NCBI GenBank assembly: GCA_013140575.1
Contig: JABFSN010000143.1
Coordinates: 1 to 34,488, forward strand
Origin: Phycisphaerales bacterium
GTDB taxonomy: Bacteria; Planctomycetota; Phycisphaerae; UBA1845
Direction of reading: 5' to 3'
DNA length: 34,488 nt
Shown here: piece after piece, positions 18,628 through 26,369 of the stretch
Layout of the letters: each line of letters opens with the position of its first letter
How positions within the stretch are numbered: the stretch's first letter is position 1
Translations under genes and position numbers: made by a program
The notes under the pieces: model-generated
The model's database searches: none
What the model was told of the DNA's origin: nothing
What the model saw: the letters and a program-made list of their open reading frames with translations, nothing else

Positions 18628-19386
18628 ATGGTAATGAGCTGGATGGTGATGACGTTGGGTTGGCTGGCGATGAGCGCCATCGCGGACGGTGAAAACGAGG
18701 ATGTGTTGAAAGACGTCGAGCAGCGCATCGTCGCGGCCGCCGAAAAGCATTCGTCCATGACCGCGGACGTTTCCATGTCGGCCGCGTGGGACGAGACGGA
18801 CATCAAGGTGCAGGTGACCAAGACCGGCACCTATGAATATCAACGGATCAAGAACATGACCAGATATCGCCAGGAGTTGAAAATCAAGGGGGTCGAGACC
18901 GTCGGCGAGGAAAAAACGCCGTTCGAACAAACCGAGACGGTCGTCTGCGATGGCCGGTTCATTTACACGCAGACGGAAGAGGAGGGGCGCACGTCGGCCG
19001 TCAAGACCGGCGTCGATCGTCGCCGGACGAACCGGGTCGACGCGGCCATGTTCGAACGACTGCACGAGGAATACGATCTGACGCTGATGCCCGCGATCGA
19101 CGTCGACGGTCGGTCGGCCTATGTGATCGACGCCAAGGCTAATAAGAGCGACGAAAGCGGCACCTGGCGGGAACGGTTCTATTTCGACAAGGAGTCCGGG
19201 GTCATGGTCCGGCGCGAATCGCTGGACGACAAGGACAAACTGGTGCAGACCCACGAATACAAGAACGTCAAACTGGACGTCGATATCGACGCGTCGCGCT
19301 TCGAATACAAACCGGCCGACGACGTCACCGTCGAGGACCGTTCAAAACAAACCCGCGGCGCCCGTCAGCAACCGAAAAAGCCGTAG
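18628..19386 (+). CDS. Exported LolA/LolB-like outer-membrane lipoprotein-sorting domain protein
   Basis: A 252-residue predicted exported protein. The ATG at 18628 has GGAG at 18616-18619 and gives a signal peptide (MVMSWMVMTLGWLAMSAIA). The rest is a single beta-rich domain with the pattern of LolA-like proteins: an N-terminal amphipathic helix (VEQRIVAAAEKHSSMTADVS), a long strand series (YEYQRIKNMTRYRQELKIKG, VVCDGRFIYTQTEEEG), YVIDAKANKSDESGTWRERFYFDKESGVMVRRE, and EYKNVKLDVDIDASRFEYKP. Such proteins bind lipids or lipoproteins in the periplasm, though planctomycete members may do other work. It lies 63 bp after nnrD on the same strand and ends 18 bp before the convergent TOPRIM gene. 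Confidence 0.65.
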   Translation: MVMSWMVMTLGWLAMSAIADGENEDVLKDVEQRIVAAAEKHSSMTADVSMSAAWDETDIKVQVTKTGTYEYQRIKNMTRYRQELKIKGVETVGEEKTPFEQTETVVCDGRFIYTQTEEEGRTSAVKTGVDRRRTNRVDAAMFERLHEEYDLTLMPAIDVDGRSAYVIDAKANKSDESGTWRERFYFDKESGVMVRRESLDDKDKLVQTHEYKNVKLDVDIDASRFEYKPADDVTVEDRSKQTRGARQQPKKP

Positions 19387-19404
19387 CTGCGGGCGGGAGC
19401 GAAT

Positions 19405-20088
19405 TCACGTTGTCGCGGGCGGGACGTTTCCCAGCTTTTTGATCCCGAACAGCTTTCCGAGCCAGCGGAGGAACGCCATCGCCTGCGGGGAATCATCATT
19501 GAAGTAGTTGGCCTTGATCGCCGTCCCAAACGGTAGCCCTGGTTCTTCTTGCCACGCCAACCAGCAGTGCATGCTCGCTTTCAGTTGGTGCTGGTCCCTG
19601 AATTTCGCACCGAGCGCGGTTTTCGCGTCACCGGTGCTCGATTCCGCGTGCTGCCACAGGCGATCCTTCGTCGGTACCAAGGATCTCAGGAGGGTTTCGA
19701 GCGTCCCGCCGTCCGTCTTGCAATCCGGCATCAACCAGACGCCGAAATCGCACGGATAATCGGGTACCCGCCCGATAAACCCCTCTGTTGGACACCCATC
19801 TGGCGCAACCGCACCGGTCTTCTTGATCCGCTCCCGCACCTGACCCCATCGCTTCTTCGGCGTCGTGTCGGTATCGAGCACGAACCCAACGGGCCTGTCG
19901 GTGGCCACTAAAATGGCAGCGGGCATCCTCCGGATTAGATTCGATAACGTACCCTGAGGGCTGATATCGATGGGTCGAACCCCGTCGTCCATCCCGACCC
20001 CGTGGCGCTCGAGCAAATGCACGATCGTATGCAGGTCGTCCTGCCCCTCGACATGGAGTTGTGGCGTTGCACCGGCGTTCTCTTTCAC
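19405..20088 (-). CDS. TOPRIM-like DUF3226 protein, partner of an AAA ATPase
   Basis: A 227-residue protein with a TOPRIM-like core: VEGQDD with Glu14 near the N-terminus, and LDTDT with Asp72 and Asp74 forming the DxD metal site. WLMPD followed by GGTLETLL and the C-terminal WLAWQEEPGLPFGTAI stretch match what I recall of DUF3226 proteins. It begins with a GTG overlapping the stop of the ATPase gene by four bases (GTGA), so the two are translationally coupled. ATPase-TOPRIM pairs (OLD, Gabija GajA, PARIS AriA/AriB) act in phage defence, which makes a nuclease or effector role plausible here; that is inference. Codons include more A/T-ending triplets than neighbouring genes. A non-defence role is not excluded. 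Confidence 0.75.
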   Translation of the reverse strand: MKENAGATPQLHVEGQDDLHTIVHLLERHGVGMDDGVRPIDISPQGTLSNLIRRMPAAILVATDRPVGFVLDTDTTPKKRWGQVRERIKKTGAVAPDGCPTEGFIGRVPDYPCDFGVWLMPDCKTDGGTLETLLRSLVPTKDRLWQHAESSTGDAKTALGAKFRDQHQLKASMHCWLAWQEEPGLPFGTAIKANYFNDDSPQAMAFLRWLGKLFGIKKLGNVPPATT

Positions 20089-21197
20089 CGGAGTTCAATC
20101 CGGCCCTCAACGGCGTCCACAATCGCCTCGCCCGTTAGGTTGACGCTGTGATTGATAGCACGGTCGATCTTGTGGATGGACACCTGTTCCACCAGACCGG
20201 GATTCCGCCGACACATCATCGCAAGACCGTTGACGCAATCGAGACTATGAGTCGTGGCGAAGACCTGAATGTTGTTGGCCTTGGCCGTCTCAATGACGAG
20301 CTTCCACATGGCCGACAACACGGAATAGTGCAGCCCCGTGTCAATTTCGTCGACCAGCAGGCAACCACCCTCGGCGTGCGACATCGCCAGGCAGAGCGAC
20401 AGGAAATGGCGGAATCCGTCTCCCATGCTCCCCATCGGCAGCCGCCGCGTGCTCCCCGCCAGACCGACGAGGATGCGAGGTACTGCCAATCGAGAGAGAG
20501 ACCGTGGATCCCCGCTTGGAAACACAATGTCCTCGAGATCGCCCTCGATCACTCGCATGGCCTGACTTACCTGCGCCTCCCGTCGCCCTTCTAACACCCG
20601 GTCCCACATTTCGGGCAGCGATTTCGGCCATACGGAATCTCCCGAAACAAATGCATGCGGCGGACCGTCGTCTCGATCGTTGGGTGCAAAACGAATCGGC
20701 CTGACGTGGGGAATCACATCACCTTCGCCCGTCAGCCAAAGCTGATTGGGATTGGAAGCCATCTGTTTCGGCGTGAATTCACCGTGGACGCTGATGTTCA
20801 ACAGACACCAGGGTGGATTGAATTCGTCCCGGCCGATGAGTTCAGTCGGCACCTGCGCATCCTGGCTCATCGGGCCAACGGAAACTTCAACCGAACAGCC
20901 TCCATTCTCGCCCGCGAGAAAGAATCTGGAACCGATTTGGAGTTCGTGCCCTCTAAATAGGTGGGCGAGATTAACCCGTGTGTGCTCTCGTTCACCATGG
21001 AAAGATACCTCGCCGCGACGATATGCATGACTTCTTAGAACTTCCGAGTCGCCGCCGGACTGTAGGAAATGAACGCCCTCGAGGAGTGTTGTTTTGCCGG
21101 CGCCGTTCCTCCCGACGAGCAGATTCACCCGGACCAGCCCCTCCATTCGGAAGGACTCGAAGCAGCGGTAGCCTTCGATGTTCAGTCCCGTCAACAT
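20085..21197 (-). CDS. AAA15-type (RecF/OLD/SMC-like) ATPase of a two-gene module
   Basis: A 370-residue ABC-type ATPase without a fused nuclease. Walker A is GRNGAGKTT (29-37) after the typical LNIEGYRCFESF start. A signature-like MGSMGDGFRHFLSL occurs at 255-268, Walker B is LLVDEIDTGLH with Asp283 and Glu284, and the H-loop is ATTHSLD with His317. The middle (about 60-230) is divergent and is not the coiled coil of SMC proteins. It precedes and overlaps the TOPRIM gene. AGA, CTA, TTT and GTT codons are common, unlike the strongly GC-ending neighbours, suggesting later acquisition. By analogy with OLD and PARIS ATPases it may sense a phage component and gate the partner. No transposase or integrase is adjacent. 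The function is inferred from organisation. Confidence 0.85.
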   Translation of the reverse strand: MLTGLNIEGYRCFESFRMEGLVRVNLLVGRNGAGKTTLLEGVHFLQSGGDSEVLRSHAYRRGEVSFHGEREHTRVNLAHLFRGHELQIGSRFFLAGENGGCSVEVSVGPMSQDAQVPTELIGRDEFNPPWCLLNISVHGEFTPKQMASNPNQLWLTGEGDVIPHVRPIRFAPNDRDDGPPHAFVSGDSVWPKSLPEMWDRVLEGRREAQVSQAMRVIEGDLEDIVFPSGDPRSLSRLAVPRILVGLAGSTRRLPMGSMGDGFRHFLSLCLAMSHAEGGCLLVDEIDTGLHYSVLSAMWKLVIETAKANNIQVFATTHSLDCVNGLAMMCRRNPGLVEQVSIHKIDRAINHSVNLTGEAIVDAVEGRIELR

Positions 21198-21391
21198 GGG
21201 TCAATCCGACTGCCTGACGACACGCCGTTCATGTTGATCGGCGACGAGGCGTCCGCGAAGTCAGCGATTTACGATGCAACGCCGAATCCTCGATCGCCGA
21301 CGGATCGCCATTGAACCCCTAATCTACCGGCGCGCCAAGCGCTCCGGGGGGCCGGTCGGTTCCGATGGTTCGATTTGCGTGGAGTTTCCAA

Positions 21392-22582
21392 CTACGACGT
21401 CGACGAGTCCATCGTCGCCGTCGTCACCTTGATTTGCCACGGCGTCTTCAACGCCGTAATCGCCTTGGCCAAATGGCTGGCCGCCACCGGGCTGGCGTTT
21501 AGTTGCGCCTCCCGCGCCCCCGCCTGCGAAATGCGGATGACAGCGGCACGCGTATTCGCGTCGATATCCAGCCGCCCCCCGGCGACCACGTCGAACTCCC
21601 GGATCGTCGCGTATTTCTTGAAGATCAATCGCCGATCGGTCAGCACCACGCCGGCCTTGCCCGCCTCGGTCCGCGAAAACTCCGCGTCGGCGAAATAGCC
21701 CACGAATTTCTCGTTGTCCTTGGGTTTGTACCAGCCCGCGATCCGCGTCCGCACCGGGAACGACAGCCGCTGCCACCGATCGTTCCGCTGCCGTTGGGCC
21801 GCCTCCACCAGCCGCTGATATCCGATCGTGGCCTTGCCGCCGTTGTTAAAATAGAACTCGGACGCAATCTCGAGATTCGAAATCGCGATCTGGCAATGCT
21901 CCTCGCCGTCGCGGCGGATCACGCGACACGTCAGCCCACCGGCCGCGCCGCAATGCCGGCATACGAAATACGGAAACGGGTTGCAATACGGCGACGGCAG
22001 GACGGCCATCGGTTCCAGTTGATCGAACCACCGCCGTTGATGGGTACGCAACATCTGATCCAACCGCCCCAACGCTTTGGTTTCCAGGTCCTGTCGGTGG
22101 AACGAGTCCTGTCGCGGCAGCTTGTCCTCCCAGATGATCAAGCGCACTTCCAGCGAATCGGTCCGCACACAGTGGAGACATTTGTACGGAAACGACGCCC
22201 GAACGCCGGCCTGCCGCAATTCGGCGGTTGGAAAATCGAAATACGCGCCCATTTCATCAATGCGGTCGAAACGCACTCGCGGCTTGTCCGGCGGCGTGTT
22301 CGGCGACCAATCGTCCAGGGTCGGGCGGGCCGACTGCGTCGCCCCGCTCACCGCCGATGGCGTGGGCGACACGAATATGCTCGTGCTGCCCATCACGCTC
22401 TGGTCCGGCGATTCCTCGTCCATCACCCAGCCGAGAATCGTCTCGTCGTCGATCGCCTGATGTGTTTGAATGCGGAACTGCTGCCCGCAGTGTTTGCACT
22501 GCGCCCGATGCCCCACGCGGGACTCGTCCACGCGGTACTTCTGGGCACACGTGGGACAGGCCACCACCACCGTGTCGGCCAT
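21392..22582 (-). CDS. MJ0042-type zinc-ribbon protein of unknown function
   Basis: A 396-residue protein starting at the ATG at 22582 with GGAG in two registers upstream. Residues 8-38 are an MJ0042-type zinc finger (ACPTCAQKYRVDESRVG, then CKHCGQQF, two CxxC pairs), common at the start of planctomycete regulatory or envelope proteins. A low-complexity Ser/Thr/Pro linker follows. The remainder contains two further CxxC pairs (YKCLHCVR, FVCRHCGA) and a C-terminal part with YFADAEFSRTEAGKAGVVLTDRRLIFKKY, resembling PH-like domains (the TDRRLIF pattern). No membrane segment is evident. It is divergent from cmk and lies 194 bp upstream of the AAA gene on the same strand. Function is not known to me. 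Confidence 0.6.
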   Translation of the reverse strand: MADTVVVACPTCAQKYRVDESRVGHRAQCKHCGQQFRIQTHQAIDDETILGWVMDEESPDQSVMGSTSIFVSPTPSAVSGATQSARPTLDDWSPNTPPDKPRVRFDRIDEMGAYFDFPTAELRQAGVRASFPYKCLHCVRTDSLEVRLIIWEDKLPRQDSFHRQDLETKALGRLDQMLRTHQRRWFDQLEPMAVLPSPYCNPFPYFVCRHCGAAGGLTCRVIRRDGEEHCQIAISNLEIASEFYFNNGGKATIGYQRLVEAAQRQRNDRWQRLSFPVRTRIAGWYKPKDNEKFVGYFADAEFSRTEAGKAGVVLTDRRLIFKKYATIREFDVVAGGRLDIDANTRAAVIRISQAGAREAQLNASPVAASHLAKAITALKTPWQIKVTTATMDSSTS

Positions 22583-22826
22583 GATCTCCGCTCCGTTCGA
22601 CGGACGTGACGTGCGCGGCCCGAGGCCGCCCATTCAGCCCGGACACACCTTGACACCCTATGCTAGTCCGGCCCCGCCGGCGGGTCAACGATTCGCGTCC
22701 CACGGTGCTCGCCCGCCTCAAACGCAAGTTATGCGACCGCATTAGTTTGCGCGCGATCGACGATGACGCAGGCAGTTACCCCGGGCGGTTTTGCGGCGAT
22801 GCGAACATGGTCCTAGAATCGCAGTC

Positions 22827-23486
22827 ATGATCGTGACCATCGACGGACCCGCCGGCAGCGGCAAGTCCACCGTCGCCCGGCAATTGGCCGTCCGCATGGA
22901 CATCGCGTATCTCGACACCGGCGCGATGTATCGGACCGTCGGACTCGCCGCGATTCAGGAGCGGGTTCCCCTCGACGACGGCCACGCGATTTGCGCCCTG
23001 ATCGGGCGCATGGAAATGGACATCGGCTGCACCCCGTCGGAGACACGCATCCGCCTGCACGGAAAAGACGTCAGCCGCGAAATCCGCACCATGTCCGCGG
23101 GCGGCGCCGCGGGTGCCGTCGCCGTCTTGGCCCCCGTTCGCCTGCTCCTGATCGAACGCCAGCGGGCCATCGCGGCCCGGCTGGGTTCCCTCGTCGCCGA
23201 TGGCCGCGATCAGGGCAGCGTCGTTTTCCCCGACGCCGACGCCAAGTTCCTGATTACCGCGTCGCCCGAATGCCGCGCCCGCCGCCGCTTCGCCGAGCTC
23301 AAGTCCGACGGGCAACTCGTGACGATGGATCAGGTCCTCGCCGACGTACGCCGCCGCGACGCCACCGACCAAATCCAGTGGCAAACACTGCTGCAACCGG
23401 GATCGGCCGTTCAAATCGACACGACCGACCTGTCGCTGGAGCAGGTGGTCGACCGCCTTCTGACCGAAGTTCGCCGGCGAATTTGA
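22827..23486 (+). CDS. cmk: (d)CMP kinase
   Basis: Cmk phosphorylates CMP and dCMP with ATP in pyrimidine nucleotide metabolism. The ATG at 22827 gives 219 residues starting directly with the P-loop MIVTIDGPAGSGKST. Other family marks are YLDTGAMYRTVGLAA, the VSREIRTMSAGGAAGAVAVLAPVR region, the DGRDQGSVVFPDADAKFLITAS segment, and RRRDATDQIQWQTL near the lid. Where enterobacterial enzymes have RDxxDxxR, the last Arg appears to be Gln here, though the alignment was done by eye. The upstream gap to the zinc-ribbon gene (22583-22826) shows no other feature I can support. Confidence 0.93.
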   Translation: MIVTIDGPAGSGKSTVARQLAVRMDIAYLDTGAMYRTVGLAAIQERVPLDDGHAICALIGRMEMDIGCTPSETRIRLHGKDVSREIRTMSAGGAAGAVAVLAPVRLLLIERQRAIAARLGSLVADGRDQGSVVFPDADAKFLITASPECRARRRFAELKSDGQLVTMDQVLADVRRRDATDQIQWQTLLQPGSAVQIDTTDLSLEQVVDRLLTEVRRRI

Positions 23487-23514
23487 CTCGATCGCCCGCA
23501 ACCCCGTTGCGTCG

Positions 23515-23835
23515 GGGTCCGTGACACTTTAGGCGACGATTGCTTCAGCCCCGGCAGGGGCGCCCGTCGCTAGCCCACGGCGGAAGCCGTGGGAATGAAT
23601 GACCGTGCTCCCGTCCCAAGCCCCGGCAGGGGCGGCCGGGTGCAAGCCCGAACGCCCCTGCCGGGGCTACGGATCGATGTGGTTCTCCGTATTCCCATGG
23701 CTTCCGCCGTGGGCTGACCACGAAAGCCCCTACCGGGGCTTCGGATCGATCTCGCTTTCGCCGTACCCACGCCGTGGGCTGGGCCGCGTCTCCCCGCCGG
23801 GGCTGTAGGACACCCGCCGCATGTGTCACGGACCC
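23515..23835. mobile_element. MITE-like element with perfect 13-bp terminal inverted repeats and 9-bp flanking direct repeat
   Basis: GGGTCCGTGACAC at 23515-23527 and its exact reverse complement GTGTCACGGACCC at 23823-23835 bound 321 bp. GTTGCGTCG occurs immediately outside both ends in direct orientation (23506-23514 and 23836-23844), as expected for a target-site duplication. No coding region for a transposase is inside. The interior carries several GCCCCGGCAGGGGC and CCCACGGC/GCCGTGGG palindromes like those near the IS200-type transposase at 31627-32079. It sits between cmk and the rny region. The structure reads as a non-autonomous insertion. Confidence 0.6.
23546..23811. repeat. REP-like palindrome cluster inside the MITE-like element
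   Basis: One complete forward unit begins at 23546 and the next AGCCCC palindrome begins exactly 72 bp later, at 23618. Opposite-orientation copies follow: GCCCCTGCCGGGGC near 23654, a CCCATGGC/GCCGTGGG hairpin near 23694 and GCCCCTACCGGGGC near 23726, then degenerate copies to about 23811. This is the same family as 31243-31628 and 32106-32407. Confidence 0.8.
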
Positions 23836-23842
23836 GTTGCGT

Positions 23843-23861
23843 CGTAGGGGCGAGCCCTACG
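23843..23861. repeat. Palindrome CGTAGGG/CCCTACG beside the MITE-like element
   Basis: CGTAGGG (23843-23849), a 5-nt loop, and CCCTACG (23855-23861). It overlaps the end of the right copy of the 9-bp direct repeat and immediately precedes the TTGACA box at 23863. Confidence 0.6.
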
Positions 23862-23862
23862 G

Positions 23863-23890
23863 TTGACAATTTGGGAGGTTGGCTTATTCT
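23863..23890 (+). promoter_or_regulatory. Sigma-70-like promoter upstream of rny
   Basis: TTGACA (perfect -35, 23863-23868), a 16-bp spacer, and TATTCT (23885-23890). Transcription would start near 23897. It may drive a long 5' leader of rny or a separate non-coding transcript. Confidence 0.45.
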
Positions 23891-23896
23891 CCAGAC

Positions 23897-24218
23897 ACGA
23901 ATAGTCGCGCATGCTGGTTTCGCGCAACTAATAAAGAATTGCTTTACAATCTTGGTCGCACTCGCCGGAGTGCGTGGGCGACCGGTTGTAGGCGAGGTTT
24001 AGGAGTCAGAAGAACGGAGTCTTGCGGTGGGCGTCCGGCGCAGATGAGCTGGCGCTCGCGATTTGTGGTTTTCAGCGTTCGGTTAATCCGGCCGGGTGCA
24101 TCAAACCGTCGTGCGCTCGCGATAAAAGAGCGTCGGCCGGGGCGGACCGAAACGATCGTGCTTGATTAGGACGACGATGTTCGTGGTCGGTGTTGCGGAT
24201 CGACGGGGCGTTTTTTTC
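23897..24218 (+). ncRNA. Candidate non-coding transcript or long rny leader
   Basis: No convincing gene lies between the MITE-like element and rny. A good promoter precedes this stretch. It contains a hairpin with alternative pairings (GGTCGC 23954-23959 with GCGACC 23978-23983, or CGCACTC 23957-23963 with GAGTGCG 23968-23974), and ends at a run of seven T (24212-24218) without a clear strong stem before it. I could not match 6S, SRP, RNase P or tmRNA signatures. The remainder to 24449 shows nothing recognisable. Confidence 0.25.
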
Positions 24219-24449
24219 GATGCGGCGAGGTCTACCATACGCCGTTGACGCGCGGTCCCACTGCGGGCCCTCGATTACTGTGCCCTGATTCGTTGGCCGG
24301 GTTCTGATCAAGTTCATTCCTGACGACTGCGGTCGCATTCTGCCGGATTCCGTCACTGTGAACAGCATTGTCTGTCCGCGCGCCGATTCCCACCGGGATC
24401 GCCGCGCCACGCACCGGGAATGCCGCATTTGGAATCAGGTTCAACCATC

Positions 24450-25994
24450 ATGCTGGCGGTCATCCTTGGCATCGGGCTGGGTGGACTATTCATCCAGATC
24501 GGCTCGATGCTGGTGGGGAAATCGCGCATCGCAGCCGGGCAGCGCGAGGCCGAACGGTTAATCACCAACGCCAAAACCGAATCGGACCAAATCGTCCGCG
24601 CCGCCCAGCTCGACGGGCGGGCGGAGCGCGAACGGCTGATGGAGGAATTCAAAAAGGAGTCCGCCCAGGTTCGCTCCGAACTGAAGGACGTGGAAAAGCG
24701 GCTGACCAAGCGCGAGGACAATCTCGACAGCAAGCTGGACACGCTGACCACCAAGGAACGGCATCTCGAAAAGGCCGAGGGCGATCTTGAGGCGCGCGTG
24801 GTCAAGGTTGGAGCGGCCGAACAAAAAGCGGCGGAACTGGTGGAACGGCGTGGAGCGGAACTGGTTCGTGTATCCGGCATGACGCCGGAGGAAGGCAAGC
24901 GGGAACTGCTGTCCGCGTTGGAGTCCCAGTTGGTCCACGAATCCGGACAACTGGTCGCCAGAATCCTGGGCGAGGCCCGCGAGAACGCCGTGGCCAAGGC
25001 CCGCGAAATTACGCTGACGGCCATTCAACGCTACGCGGCCGACAACACCTGCGAAGCCACCGTCTCCACGGTCGACATCCCCTCCGACGATCTGAAAGGT
25101 CGGGTGATCGGCCGCGAGGGACGCAACATCCGCGCATTTGAAAAAGCGACCGGCGTCGACGTCATCGTCGATGACACGCCCGGGGTCATCGTGGTCAGTT
25201 CGTTCGACCCGGTCCGCCGGGCGGTCGCCTACCAAACACTGGTCAAGCTGATTCAGGATGGACGGATTCACCCCGGGCGAATCGAGGAAGTGGCCGAACA
25301 GACCCGAAAGGAAGTCGAACACGAGGTCGTCGAACGCGGAAAGCGCGCCGCATTGGAAGCCAACGTCGCGGGTCTGGACCGCAAACTGGTCGATCTGCTG
25401 GGCCGGTTGCACTATCGCACCAGTTACGGTCAGAACGTACTGCAGCACAGCATGGAAGTGGCCTACCTGTGCCAGGTCATGGCCGACGAGCTGGGTCTGG
25501 ACGGCCGGCTGGCGCGGCGCTGCGGACTGTTGCACGATATCGGCAAGGCCGTCGATCACGAAATCGAGGGCGGGCACCCGCAGATAGGTGCGGATATCTG
25601 CCGTCGTCTAAAGGAGCGGGAAGAGGTCATCAACGCAGTTGCAGGGCATCACGGCGACGTGGAATCGACGTCGCCGTACACGCCGTTGGTCATGGCCGCC
25701 GACGCCATCAGCGCCGCCCGACCGGGCGGCCGGCGCGATTCGCTGGAACGCTACATCCAGCGATTGGAACAGTTGGAGGGCATTGCCACGGCACACGACG
25801 GGGTCAAGCAGGCCTACGCGATTCAGGCCGGTCGCGAGTTGCGGGTCATCGTCGACGCCAATCGGCTGGACGACAATTCGGCCGCCATGCTGGCCCGTGA
25901 CATCGCCCACCAGGTCGAATCCGAAATGACCTATCCGGGCGAAGTCAAGGTCACAGTCCTCCGCGAAATGCGGGCCGTCGAAATCGCGAAGTAG
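24450..25994 (+). CDS. rny: Ribonuclease Y
   Basis: RNase Y is a membrane-anchored endoribonuclease that starts mRNA decay. The 514-residue form from ATG 24450 begins with its transmembrane anchor ([18 protein letters not shown]). An ATG at 24420 would add ten residues, but its GGGA is too close to serve as a good ribosome-binding site. A long charged coiled coil (about 25-190) is followed by a KH domain with [19 protein letters not shown], then an HD domain with HSMEVAYL and [12 protein letters not shown] carrying the metal-binding His-Asp pair, and a conserved C-terminus with [15 protein letters not shown] YmdB-like gene follows downstream, as in many bacteria, here split from rny by a repeat element. 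Confidence 0.96.
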   Translation: MLAVILGIGLGGLFIQIGSMLVGKSRIAAGQREAERLITNAKTESDQIVRAAQLDGRAERERLMEEFKKESAQVRSELKDVEKRLTKREDNLDSKLDTLTTKERHLEKAEGDLEARVVKVGAAEQKAAELVERRGAELVRVSGMTPEEGKRELLSALESQLVHESGQLVARILGEARENAVAKAREITLTAIQRYAADNTCEATVSTVDIPSDDLKGRVIGREGRNIRAFEKATGVDVIVDDTPGVIVVSSFDPVRRAVAYQTLVKLIQDGRIHPGRIEEVAEQTRKEVEHEVVERGKRAALEANVAGLDRKLVDLLGRLHYRTSYGQNVLQHSMEVAYLCQVMADELGLDGRLARRCGLLHDIGKAVDHEIEGGHPQIGADICRRLKEREEVINAVAGHHGDVESTSPYTPLVMAADAISAARPGGRRDSLERYIQRLEQLEGIATAHDGVKQAYAIQAGRELRVIVDANRLDDNSAAMLARDIAHQVESEMTYPGEVKVTVLREMRAVEIAK

Positions 25995-26017
25995 ACGTCT
26001 GGACGCAAGAAAAGACA

Positions 26018-26332
26018 ATCCACAGATTACACAGAGGGGCACAGATTAAGAGTGCGGCCTGATTCTACTACAGCAAGACCGTTCCGGGCGCGACCGGCCA
26101 CGAGCATCAGTCCGCGGTGCCGATGCCCCTTCTTTGCCCCGGAGGGTCTACAGTCAATAGCCGGGGGTTTAGTCCGCGACAGCGGACGTAACCCCCGGAT
26201 ACGATTGCCATCAGGCGAACCAGCCCCAGCGGGGCGAAAGAAGGCTTCACCGGGGACGCGATCACCGCTATTGTAGTATTGAGAGACATGACGTTGGCGA
26301 CCGTTCTGTGCTCCTCTGTGAAATCTGTGGAT
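26018..26332. mobile_element. Nested palindromic element between rny and the YmdB-like gene
   Basis: The outer ends (26018-26045 and 26305-26332) are inverted repeats matching at 26 of 28 positions, with the ATCCACAGAT and CACAGAGG modules. A second inverted pair lies inside (CTTCTTTGCCCCG near 26130 and CGGGGCGAAAGAAG near 26230). The centre is a large hairpin at 26161-26198 (CCGGGGGTT and AACCCCCGG enclosing GTCCGC, loop GACA, GCGGAC). No ORF of note and no clear target-site duplication. It separates two genes that are commonly adjacent. Confidence 0.55.
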
Positions 26333-26369
26333 GAATCCGGATGCGATCGGACGCAAGCTTGGTGATCAA

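Noticed and set aside
19405-21197. AAA/TOPRIM pair as part of an insertion sequence or prophage
   Set aside because: No inverted termini, integrase, transposase or attachment-site duplication was seen around the pair.
23879-24169. 96-codon plus-strand ORF downstream of the sigma-70-like promoter
   Set aside because: It begins with a rare TTG without a ribosome-binding site, and has an Arg-rich composition and no recognisable domain.
23897-24218. 6S RNA, SRP RNA, RNase P RNA or tmRNA
   Set aside because: The characteristic conserved segments of each were looked for and not found.
26331-26369. ATG at 26331 as the start of the YmdB-like gene
   Set aside because: It lies in the inverted end of the repeat element; the GTG at 26370 restores the canonical ligand numbering.
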